DNA from: Nocardioides daejeonensis | GTDB lineage: Bacteria > Actinomycetota > Actinomycetes > Propionibacteriales > Nocardioidaceae | NCBI RefSeq assembly: GCF_003194585.1 | Contig: NZ_QHKZ01000006.1 | Coordinates: forward strand, 1 to 64,000 | Reading direction: 5' to 3' | Length of the DNA stretch: 64,000 nt | In this document: one piece after another, positions 22,831-29,773 of the stretch | Position numbering within the stretch: position 1 is the first letter of the stretch | Layout of the letters: each line of letters starts with the position of its first letter | Made by a program: the position numbers and the translations under genes | The notes under the pieces: model-generated | What the model was told of the DNA's origin: nothing | Database searches by the model: none | Seen by the model: the letters and a program-made list of their open reading frames with translations, nothing else

Positions 22831-24419
22831 GTGACCACCCATCGAGCGATTCGGTATGTGCCCTCCGTGCCGGAGGAGCCGGACGGCGCCGCGGGCGCCA
22901 CGAGGTCGTGCTGGGACTCGGCGACGACCGTGCCGCCGCGAGCGGCGAGCTCTCGCCGGATCCGTGGGACGCGCAGCGGGTGCTGCAGGCGGACCCGAGC
23001 GGTCGGCCCCTCGGTCGCCTCGACCTGGAACTCGAGCAGGAGCCGCCCGCCGTCACGGACCAGCAGCTGCGCCATCCGCCAGAGATGGTCGCGCCCGGTC
23101 GGCGTGGTGCTGTCGGCGAGATGGCGGGCGACCACGACGCGGGGGCCGGGCACGCGCGCCAACGCGGCTGCCGTGGCAAGACTCTGCCGCAGCTCCAGCA
23201 GGTTGAAACGGCGATAGGTCGCCGGCAGCTGCTCGGCCGCAGCCACCTCGGCTAGGTGCGCGAAGCCGCGCGGAGAGAAGTCCAGCCCGACGCCAGGGAT
23301 GCCGCGCCGCGCCGCGGCGTCCACCAGCTCGCCGCGACCGCATCCGATGTCGACCAGGTGCACCGGAGCCGGCCCGGAGCCGACGACCCACTCCAGGGCG
23401 TCGGTCACGTCCTGGAGATCAGCGTGCTCGCGATCGGCTCGCGACCACACGCGGTCCCAGCCGTCGCGCCCGACCCGGGTGCCGCGGAACCAGCCGTTGA
23501 GCCGGCGGTGCGTGGTCTCCGGCGTCTCGAAGTGGAAGGCAGGGTCCGGCGTACGCCAGTGTGGACCGTAGGTGGCGCTCAGGAACCTGTCGGTGTCGGC
23601 AGGTGCAGGCAGGGTCCGGCCCTCGAGTGTCGTGGTGCCGAGCGGAAAGATCCACTCCCGCCGGAACGGCGTGCGGATCTCCCCCATCAGCACCAGATGG
23701 GAGTCCTCTGTCAGGAAGCCGCCGAAGACGTCGAGCCCCCGCACGGAGCCGTCGGCCTCCGCCACGTCGACCTTGAAGGCCGCGCCGCTGTAGCGGGTGA
23801 TCTCGTAGCCCATCTCAGCCAGTCGCCGCTGGATCCGGTAGGACTCGCGGATCACGTCGACGGGGTGGGTGTGGCTGCTCACATAGCCGATGTCGGCGTC
23901 GGAGTCGTGACCGATCAGCTTGCCGCCGCGGACCGCGCCGAGCAGCGTTCCGTAGGCGGGGAACGCCTGGATCCCGGCCCGCTCCAGTGCCGCCAGGACC
24001 TCCTCGATCGAGTCGAGCAGCGGTGCCACGTGCTCCGCGCTGCGCGTGTCGAAGGTCTGCGCGAGGCGATTGGACTTGTCGAGGCCCAGCGGCTTCCCGT
24101 CCTCGGTCTCGACCCGGATCCGCCGGTCGCTGCCGGATCCCAGCCGCACCTCCGCCTCGTGGTGCACCTGACCGGTGGCGTGCTCGACCAGCGCGAGGGT
24201 CGCCGTACCGTCGAGGAAGCGGTGCAGCGCCGGGGGCCAGGCGACGAAGCTCGCCGCGCCACGGGGCTCCCCGTCGCGGTGCAGCCAGAACGACCACACC
24301 CGTCGGCCGTCGACCAGCAGATCGAGCACCAGCTCCTCGCGCGAGGAGGCGAGGATGCCCTGGTCGTCGATGCGCACCCCGGTCAGGGAGCCACCCGCTG
24401 GGCGGTGCGGCACGGCCAT
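22821..24419 (-). CDS. LicD-like nucleotidyltransferase-fold protein fused to an SAM methyltransferase
   Basis: A 532-residue two-domain protein. An N-terminal beta-rich segment (about 1-120) precedes a LicD/fukutin-like core: FPAYGTLLGAVRGGKLIGHD, then SDADIGYV, which supplies the paired Asp of nucleotidyltransferase-fold phosphotransferases. A class I methyltransferase follows from about residue 350 (VHLVDIGCGRGELVDAA, GVGLDFS). LicD enzymes transfer phosphocholine or similar phospho-alcohols to glycans. The methyltransferase could modify the same headgroup or glycan, which is inference. GAGGAG precedes the ATG by 4-5 nt. Cytosolic; no membrane segment. Confidence 0.82.
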   Translation of the reverse strand: MAVPHRPAGGSLTGVRIDDQGILASSREELVLDLLVDGRRVWSFWLHRDGEPRGAASFVAWPPALHRFLDGTATLALVEHATGQVHHEAEVRLGSGSDRRIRVETEDGKPLGLDKSNRLAQTFDTRSAEHVAPLLDSIEEVLAALERAGIQAFPAYGTLLGAVRGGKLIGHDSDADIGYVSSHTHPVDVIRESYRIQRRLAEMGYEITRYSGAAFKVDVAEADGSVRGLDVFGGFLTEDSHLVLMGEIRTPFRREWIFPLGTTTLEGRTLPAPADTDRFLSATYGPHWRTPDPAFHFETPETTHRRLNGWFRGTRVGRDGWDRVWSRADREHADLQDVTDALEWVVGSGPAPVHLVDIGCGRGELVDAAARRGIPGVGLDFSPRGFAHLAEVAAAEQLPATYRRFNLLELRQSLATAAALARVPGPRVVVARHLADSTTPTGRDHLWRMAQLLVRDGGRLLLEFQVEATEGPTARVRLQHPLRVPRIRRELAARGGTVVAESQHDLVAPAAPSGSSGTEGTYRIARWVVTWQ

Positions 24420-24510
24420 GGGGGCTCCTCGGCGATCGGTCGGCGGGTCGCCGCGAGACTACCCGAGTACCCGTGCCGTGCCGTGCCCCTGCCTCGTCAC
24501 GGCAGACCGC

Positions 24511-24516
24511 TACCGT
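24511..24516 (+). promoter_or_regulatory. -10 box of a leaderless promoter
   Basis: TACCGT lies 6 nt before the GTG at 24523 and no Shine-Dalgarno is present, so transcription should begin at or next to the start codon. Confidence 0.5.
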
Positions 24517-24522
24517 TGCCTC

Positions 24523-25782
24523 GTGAGCGCCACTCCCACCCGTGTCTACGTGGCCCGCCTGGTCGGGCTGCCCCTCTTCGACCCCCAGGGCGATCAGGTG
24601 GGCAAGGTGCGCGATTTCGTGGTCTCGCTCTGGCCGGGGGTCAGCCAACCTCGCGTCCTCGGCATGGTCGTGGAGGTCTTCGGGCGTCGACGGATCTTCG
24701 TGCCGATGACCCGCGTCACCCACATCGACAGCGGTCAGGTCGCCACCACGGGACTGCTCAACATGCGCCGTTTCGAGCAGCGGCCCACCGAGGCGTTGGT
24801 GATGGGCGAACTGCTCGACCGCGAGGTTCGGGTGCGTGGCTCCGAGGTGACCGGGCACATCTACGACGTGGCGATGGAGCAGGCACGCAACCGCGACTGG
24901 GTGCTCAGTCGGGTCGCCTTGGTCGAGCCCGCCCGCGGCTTCCGCCGGCGCAACGGACAGACCCACGTCGTGGAGTGGAACGAGGTGATCGGCCTGACCG
25001 GGTCCGCGCCCGACCAGGGCGCTACCCAGCTGCTCGGCACCATCTCGGGCATGCGCCCGGCCGACGCGGCGAACCTGATCCACGACCTGCCCCGGGACCG
25101 CCGGATCGCGGTCGCCTCGGCGCTCGACGACGAGCGGCTCGCCGAGGTGCTCGAGGAGCTCCCCGAGGAGGACCAGGTGGAGATCCTCGGCGTGCTCGAC
25201 TCCGAGCGGGCGGCCGACGTGCTCGAGGAGATGTCACGCGACGACGCCGCCGACCTGATCGCCGAGCTCCCGCCCGAGACCGCCGCGCAGCTGCTGGAGC
25301 TGATGGAGCCCGAGGACGCCGAGGACGTCAAGCGGCTGCTCTCCTACGCCGACCACACCGCCGGCGCGATGATGACCATCGAGCCGGTGATCCTCTCCCC
25401 CGACGCCACGATCGCCGACGCACTCGCACGGGTCCGCAACCCCGATCTGACCACCTCCCTGGCCGCGCTGGTCTACGTGTGCCGCGCACCTTTGGAGCCG
25501 CCCACCGGCAAGCTGCTCGGGGTGGCGCACATCCAGCGCCTGCTCCGCGAGCCTCCGTCGACGCTGGTCGCCGGGGCGCTGGACGACTCGCTCGACCCGC
25601 TCCGCCCCGACATGGGCATCGACCAGGTCGCCTCCCACTTGGCGCGCTACAACCTGGTCGCCGCGCCCGTCGTCGACCCCGACGGCCGCCTGCTCGGGGC
25701 GGTCACGGTCGACGACCTGCTCGACCACATGCTGCCGGAGAACTGGCGCGACGCCCAGCCGGACGGGGCCCTCCATGGCTGA
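24523..25782 (+). CDS. PRC-barrel / MgtE_N / CBS-domain protein without a channel domain
   Basis: A 419-residue cytosolic protein. A PRC-barrel-like N-terminus (LPLFDPQGDQVGKVRDFVV) and a second barrel-like segment (about 90-155) precede an MgtE N-terminal superhelix with acidic repeats (LEELPEEDQVEIL, LEEMSRDDAADLIAELP). A CBS pair follows from about residue 285 (TAGAMMTIEPVILSPDAT; NLVAAPVVDPDGRLLG). The membrane channel of true MgtE is absent. It overlaps the DUF1003 gene by 8 nt. A regulatory partner of that membrane protein, sensing Mg2+ or nucleotides, is plausible but unproven. From memory it resembles Rv1232c. Confidence 0.88.
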   Translation: MSATPTRVYVARLVGLPLFDPQGDQVGKVRDFVVSLWPGVSQPRVLGMVVEVFGRRRIFVPMTRVTHIDSGQVATTGLLNMRRFEQRPTEALVMGELLDREVRVRGSEVTGHIYDVAMEQARNRDWVLSRVALVEPARGFRRRNGQTHVVEWNEVIGLTGSAPDQGATQLLGTISGMRPADAANLIHDLPRDRRIAVASALDDERLAEVLEELPEEDQVEILGVLDSERAADVLEEMSRDDAADLIAELPPETAAQLLELMEPEDAEDVKRLLSYADHTAGAMMTIEPVILSPDATIADALARVRNPDLTTSLAALVYVCRAPLEPPTGKLLGVAHIQRLLREPPSTLVAGALDDSLDPLRPDMGIDQVASHLARYNLVAAPVVDPDGRLLGAVTVDDLLDHMLPENWRDAQPDGALHG

Positions 25783-26305
25783 GCCGCGCCGTACCCGCCT
25801 GGACACGCCGAAGGAGGTACGCCGCAAGCTGCTGCGGCGCCCGAGCTACGACTCCGAGACCATCGGCGTCTTCGCCGAGGAGTTCGCCCGCTTCATGGGC
25901 ACCGCTCGGTTCCTGCTGTACATGACGCTGTTCGTCGTCGTGTGGGTCGCGTGGAACTGGCTGGCACCCGACGGACAGAAGTACGACCAGTACCCCTTCA
26001 TCTTCCTGACCCTGATGCTCAGCCTCCAGGCGTCGTACGCCGCCCCGCTGATCCTGCTCGCCCAGAACCGGCAGGAGATGCGCGACAAGGTGATCGCCGA
26101 GCAGGACCGCCAGGCCAACGCTCGCGCCCATGCCGACATGGAGTTCCTCGCCCGGGAGGTGGCCTCGCTGCGGATGGCGGTGGGCGAGGTCGCCACCCGT
26201 GACTTCGTGCGCTCCGAGCTGCGCTCGCTGCTTGCCGAACTCGACGAGCGAGCGGGGGCCGAGGAGGAGCAGCCCGAATCGGGGAGCAGCACCGCAGCAC
26301 CGTAG
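25775..26305 (+). CDS. DUF1003 membrane protein
   Basis: A 176-residue protein with two membrane helices (about residues 43-62 and 75-95, LLYMTLFVVVWVAWNW and FIFLTLMLSLQASYAAPLIL) and the DUF1003 hallmark AQNRQEMRDK. An acidic, coiled C-terminal tail follows. The start overlaps the upstream MgtE_N/CBS gene by 8 nt, so the two are almost certainly coupled. The stop codon contains the first bases of a TAGAAT box used by mrp. Function unknown. Confidence 0.9.
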   Translation: MAEPRRTRLDTPKEVRRKLLRRPSYDSETIGVFAEEFARFMGTARFLLYMTLFVVVWVAWNWLAPDGQKYDQYPFIFLTLMLSLQASYAAPLILLAQNRQEMRDKVIAEQDRQANARAHADMEFLAREVASLRMAVGEVATRDFVRSELRSLLAELDERAGAEEEQPESGSSTAAP

Positions 26306-26308
26306 AAT
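26303..26308 (+). promoter_or_regulatory. -10 box of mrp
   Basis: TAGAAT sits 8 nt before the mrp ATG and overlaps the DUF1003 stop codon. No Shine-Dalgarno precedes the ATG. A leaderless internal promoter is likely. Confidence 0.5.
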
Positions 26309-26316
26309 CGCGCATC

Positions 26317-27480
26317 ATGAGCACTCCCACCCTCGAGCAGATCAACGCCGCCCTGGCCGGTGTCAACGACCCGGAAATCAAGCGGCCGATCACCGAACTC
26401 AACATGGTGGAGCGGGTCGAGATCGGCGACGACGGCACGGTGGCGGTGACGGTGCTCCTCACCGTGGCCGGCTGTCCGCTCAAGGACACCATCAATCGCG
26501 ACGTGACCGCGGCGGTCTCCCGGGTGCCGGGCGTCACCGGAGTGGACCTCACTCTCGGCGTGATGACCGCCGAGCAGCGGGCCGGCCTGCGCGAGGTGTT
26601 GCAGGGCGGCCAGGCCCAGCGGGAGATCCCGTTCGCCCAGCCCGGCTCCCTGACCAAGGTCTATGCGATCGCCAGCGGCAAGGGCGGCGTCGGCAAGTCG
26701 TCGGTCACCGTCAACCTCGCCCTCGCCCTGGCCGGCCAGGGTCTGAAGGTCGGCATCGTCGATGCCGACATCTACGGCCACTCGGTGCCCGCGATGCTGG
26801 GCGTCGGCGATGCTCGTCCCACCCAGGTCGAGGACCTGATCATGCCGGTGCCGACCGAGTCCGGCGTCTCGGTGATCTCGATCGGCATGCTCAAGCCTCG
26901 CCGCGACCAGGTCGTCGCCTGGCGCGGCCCCATGCTCGACCGGGCACTCGTCCAGATGCTCTCCGACGTCTACTGGGGCGACCTCGACGCGCTCCTGCTC
27001 GACCTTCCGCCGGGCACCGGCGACGTGGCCATCTCGTTGGGCCAGCACCTGCCCAACGCCGAGGTCATCGTCGTCACCACGCCACAGGAGGCGGCCGCCG
27101 AGGTCGCCGAGCGCGCCGGCACGATGGCCTCGATGATGCACCAGCGCGTCATCGGCGTCGTCGAGAACATGAGCTATCTGCCCTGCCCGCACTGCACGGC
27201 CGAAGGCAGGGAGCACCGTCTGGAGATCTTCGGCAGCGGAGGCGGCGAGCGGGTCGCTGCGACCCTGTCGCAGCGCTTCGGGTACGACGTTCCGGTGCTC
27301 GCGCAGATCCCCCTCGAGGTGGCGCTGCGCGAGGGTGGGGACGCCGGCACGCCGATCGTGACGGCAGACCCCGCTTCGGCGGCGGCGCAGGCGTTCACCG
27401 CGATCGCGACCACGCTCTCGGGCCGTGGTCGTGGACTGGCCGGTATGCAGCTCGGCCTGACTCCCGCCAACCGGTTCTGA
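26317..27480 (+). CDS. mrp: Mrp/NBP35-family iron-sulfur carrier ATPase
   Basis: A 387-residue protein with an N-terminal MIP18/DUF59 domain (residues about 5-95) and a P-loop ATPase. The deviant Walker A is SGKGGVGKSS near residue 117, and DLPPGTGD is the Walker B region. The cluster-binding CxxC is present as LPCPHCTAEG. Family knowledge: dimers bridge a [4Fe-4S] cluster at this motif and deliver it to apo-proteins. It is followed 7 nt later by tatB, whose substrates include folded cofactor proteins. Confidence 0.94.
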   Translation: MSTPTLEQINAALAGVNDPEIKRPITELNMVERVEIGDDGTVAVTVLLTVAGCPLKDTINRDVTAAVSRVPGVTGVDLTLGVMTAEQRAGLREVLQGGQAQREIPFAQPGSLTKVYAIASGKGGVGKSSVTVNLALALAGQGLKVGIVDADIYGHSVPAMLGVGDARPTQVEDLIMPVPTESGVSVISIGMLKPRRDQVVAWRGPMLDRALVQMLSDVYWGDLDALLLDLPPGTGDVAISLGQHLPNAEVIVVTTPQEAAAEVAERAGTMASMMHQRVIGVVENMSYLPCPHCTAEGREHRLEIFGSGGGERVAATLSQRFGYDVPVLAQIPLEVALREGGDAGTPIVTADPASAAAQAFTAIATTLSGRGRGLAGMQLGLTPANRF

Positions 27481-27487
27481 GCCCGGC

Positions 27488-27829
27488 GTGTTCGGCATCG
27501 GCCTGCCCGAACTGGCGGTGATCGCGTTCGTCGCGGTCGTCGTCTTCGGGCCGGACCGGCTGCCGGAGCTCGCCAAGCAGGCGGCCGGCATCATCAAGCA
27601 GCTGCGCGCCTTCAGCAACACCGCTCGCGACAATCTGCGCGAGGAGCTCGGCCCGGAGTTCGCCGACCTCGAGCTCCGCGACCTCGACCCGCGCGAGCTG
27701 GTGCGCAAGCACCTGCTCGAGGCGATGGACGACGAGGAGAAGGAGAACGCGGGCGAGACGCCGGCCGCGCCGGTCTCGCGCCCGCTGGCCGAGGGCGAGC
27801 TGCCGCCGTACGACCCCGAGGCGACGTAG
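27488..27829 (+). CDS. tatB: Sec-independent translocase protein TatB
   Basis: A 113-residue protein with a single N-terminal membrane helix (FGIGLPELAVIAFVAVVVFG), the hinge GPDRLPE, an amphipathic helix (LAKQAAGIIKQLRAF) and an acidic soluble tail. The Glu at position 8 is conserved in TatB. With TatA and TatC, which are not in the window, it exports folded proteins. The GTG at 27488 lies 7 nt after mrp. In mycobacteria tatB follows htrA in the sigE locus; here htrA is some 20 kb away. Confidence 0.9.
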   Translation: MFGIGLPELAVIAFVAVVVFGPDRLPELAKQAAGIIKQLRAFSNTARDNLREELGPEFADLELRDLDPRELVRKHLLEAMDDEEKENAGETPAAPVSRPLAEGELPPYDPEAT

Positions 27830-27848
27830 CACTCGAGGCGCGGCAGGC

Positions 27849-28403
27849 CTAGCGCGCCGGACGGTGGCAGAGCGCGGCGATCGCCGAGAACGGTACGAGG
27901 CTCGACCGCGCGAGCGCTCCCGGCTCGCCCGAGGTCTGCAACTCGGCGAAGTCGCGGCCGACCCGTGCCCATGTCCCCTGCAGGCCGGCGCCGTCCGCAA
28001 GCACCACCCGCACCGGAGCGCGTTCGTCGGCGAGCCGACGAACCGCTGACCCGAGACCGACGCGCGCGCTCGCCGGCCATGCCTCGCGTGGCACCGCGCG
28101 TTCGCTCGCCCCGGTGACCGCAAGCAGACTCGCGTGGGCGACCACCCATTCCTGGCCGGCACCCTCCAGCAACCCCCAGGTCTCGGTGCATCGGCGCAGC
28201 GATCCCGAGACGCGGCCGGCGCCACGGACCAGGAGTGCGAGGTCGTTGCCGACGCTGGCCATGAGCCGCGCGACCAGTTCGACCGAGGCGTACTCCGCCC
28301 GTGCCTGCTCCGCAACCTCCCAGGCCCGCTCTCTGCCCAGGATGTCCTCGGCCCGGCCCTCCCAGTCATCGAGCGCATCGAAGAGCTCGGCCTCCCCTGC
28401 CAT
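27849..28403 (-). CDS. Conserved actinobacterial protein of unknown function
   Basis: A 184-residue soluble protein. The first half is helical (LFDALDDWEGRAEDIL to LVRGAGRVSG). The second half has short beta segments (PVRVVLADGAGLQGTW, DFAELQT) suggesting a small barrel. The ATG at 28403 follows GAGGG by 7-8 nt. It faces away from the LysM gene across a 123-nt shared promoter region and converges on tatB. I do not recognise a named family. Confidence 0.8.
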   Translation of the reverse strand: MAGEAELFDALDDWEGRAEDILGRERAWEVAEQARAEYASVELVARLMASVGNDLALLVRGAGRVSGSLRRCTETWGLLEGAGQEWVVAHASLLAVTGASERAVPREAWPASARVGLGSAVRRLADERAPVRVVLADGAGLQGTWARVGRDFAELQTSGEPGALARSSLVPFSAIAALCHRPAR

Positions 28404-28458
28404 GTGCTGACCCTCGCCAGGTCGTCGCGAGCTGTCAAGCGAGCCTGTGGATGGAACG

Positions 28459-28507
28459 TTGACAGGCATCTCAAGCAGGCGTTCACTAAAGCAAACGTAG
28501 GCAAACG
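28459..28507 (+). promoter_or_regulatory. Promoter and GCAAACG direct repeat upstream of the LysM gene
   Basis: TTGACA (28459-28464) and TTCACT (28482-28487) are spaced by 17 nt. Just downstream, GCAAACG occurs twice (28491 and 28501) at a 10-bp step, one helical turn apart, near the expected transcription start. The repeats could bind a head-to-tail regulator. The -10 is imperfect. Confidence 0.45.
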
Positions 28508-28526
28508 CATGAATTGAGGTCTCGGG

Positions 28527-29183
28527 ATGATGCGATGCCGGCTTGGCCGAGCGGTACTGGCGTGGTGTGGGGCAGCAGGTGCGACGGGCACCCTGGCGGT
28601 GCTGTTGCGGCCCGAGCTCGAGGAGCTGAGCAGGCTGATGGACGGCCGCAGACCGCCGAGCCTGGCCCACCTGCTCGTCGGGACCAGCGCGGCCGCCCTG
28701 GTCGGCTGCGCGGCGTGGGCCTGGCTGGCGTTGAGCGTCGCGCTGGCGACAAGCCTGGCCGGTCGGCGCACCCGGTGGGCAGGAGCGCCGAGATGGGTAC
28801 GGCGCCTTGTCGTCGCCGGCTGCGGCCTCACCGTCATCGCGCTCCCGACCGCCGTCCAGGCCGCGCCTACCAGCAGCCAACCGCCCGGGGTGCTCCTGGC
28901 GCCGTCGGTGGAGGGGCTCAGCGTGCCGACCCTGCCCGAGACGGCACCCCCTCGCCCTCGGGGCGACCGCGCCGCTCCTCCCGCTGCCCGGAGCAGCGTC
29001 GTGGTGGCCCCCGGCGACACCCTCTGGTCGCTGGCCCGCGATCTGCTCCCCTCCGGCGCCGACGAGCAGCAGATCGAGCAGCGCTGGCGCGCCCTGTGGC
29101 AGACCAACCGGAACGCCATCGGCGCCGACCCCGATCTCATCCGGCCGGGCCTGCGTCTCGAGACCGGCGAGGAGGAGCGATGA
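28527..29183 (+). CDS. Membrane-anchored LysM-domain protein
   Basis: A 218-residue protein with probable membrane helices at about residues 8-27, 48-73 and 90-112, a Pro-rich linker, and a C-terminal LysM-like peptidoglycan-binding domain (VVVAPGDTLWSLARDLL to LIRPGLRL). The LysM is slightly long because of a DEQQIEQRWRALW insertion typical of this actinobacterial group. The ATG follows TTGAGG by 7 nt. Its stop overlaps the next start by 4 nt (ATGA). It probably tethers the membrane to the wall. Confidence 0.85.
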   Translation: MMRCRLGRAVLAWCGAAGATGTLAVLLRPELEELSRLMDGRRPPSLAHLLVGTSAAALVGCAAWAWLALSVALATSLAGRRTRWAGAPRWVRRLVVAGCGLTVIALPTAVQAAPTSSQPPGVLLAPSVEGLSVPTLPETAPPRPRGDRAAPPAARSSVVVAPGDTLWSLARDLLPSGADEQQIEQRWRALWQTNRNAIGADPDLIRPGLRLETGEEER

Positions 29184-29701
29184 AGCCGATCCGGGCGCTC
29201 CACGACACCGCGTCCCGACGCGGCACCGGTCGACGCCCGAGCGTGCAGGGCACGCTCGCCCTCGACCTGACGCCGGAGACCGCACCGCCCTGCCCCGAGT
29301 CGCAGGCGCTGAACGAGGGGGCCGACGTGGTGCTGATCAACCCGCGAACGGCAGCCGATGCGCAACGCTGGTCGCTCGCCTTCGCCCAGGCAGTGGTGGA
29401 GGTGATCTGCGGGGATCGCCCCGCCAGCCAACTGGTCCGCTGGTGCACCCCGGAGGTGCATCACGAGATCGGCTATCGGGCAGCGGTCGTCGCTCGCGCC
29501 GGCGCACATCGACCCGGGCAGGGCCGGGTCCGCGTCTCCTCGATCCGCCCCCAGGTGGCAAGCATCCGCACCTGCTTCCTCACCGCGGCGACCGTCGAGC
29601 TCTGTGCGGTGGTCCGGCACGGCGAACGTAGCCGCTTCCTGGCCGGCCGGATCGAACGCCGCGACGACCGCTGGCTCTGCACGGAGCTGGAGTTCGGTTG
29701 A
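29180..29701 (+). CDS. Rv3235 family protein
   Basis: A 173-residue protein with a disordered N-terminal 55 residues and a compact C-terminal domain (WSLAFAQAVVEVICGDRPAS, then LVRWCTPEVHHEI and ASIRTCFLTAATVELCAVV). The pattern WSLALAQAVVEVLAGRRPLQQLVRW is the hallmark of the Rv3235 family, found beside secA in many actinobacteria. The start overlaps the LysM stop (ATGA). Function unknown; co-translation with a wall-binding protein suggests an envelope or division role. A strong terminator follows. Confidence 0.85.
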   Translation: MKPIRALHDTASRRGTGRRPSVQGTLALDLTPETAPPCPESQALNEGADVVLINPRTAADAQRWSLAFAQAVVEVICGDRPASQLVRWCTPEVHHEIGYRAAVVARAGAHRPGQGRVRVSSIRPQVASIRTCFLTAATVELCAVVRHGERSRFLAGRIERRDDRWLCTELEFG

Positions 29702-29725
29702 ACGCTGCTGGCGGCCGGAGAACGA

Positions 29726-29762
29726 CGGACCGCCCTGCTCCCGTCGGGAGCAGGGCGGTCCG
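29726..29762. terminator. Bidirectional terminator, 17-bp stem
   Basis: CGGACCGCCCTGCTCCC (29726-29742) pairs perfectly with 29746-29762 around a 3-nt loop. It sits between the convergent Rv3235-like gene and secA. Confidence 0.9.
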
Positions 29763-29773
29763 GTGATCTCAGG

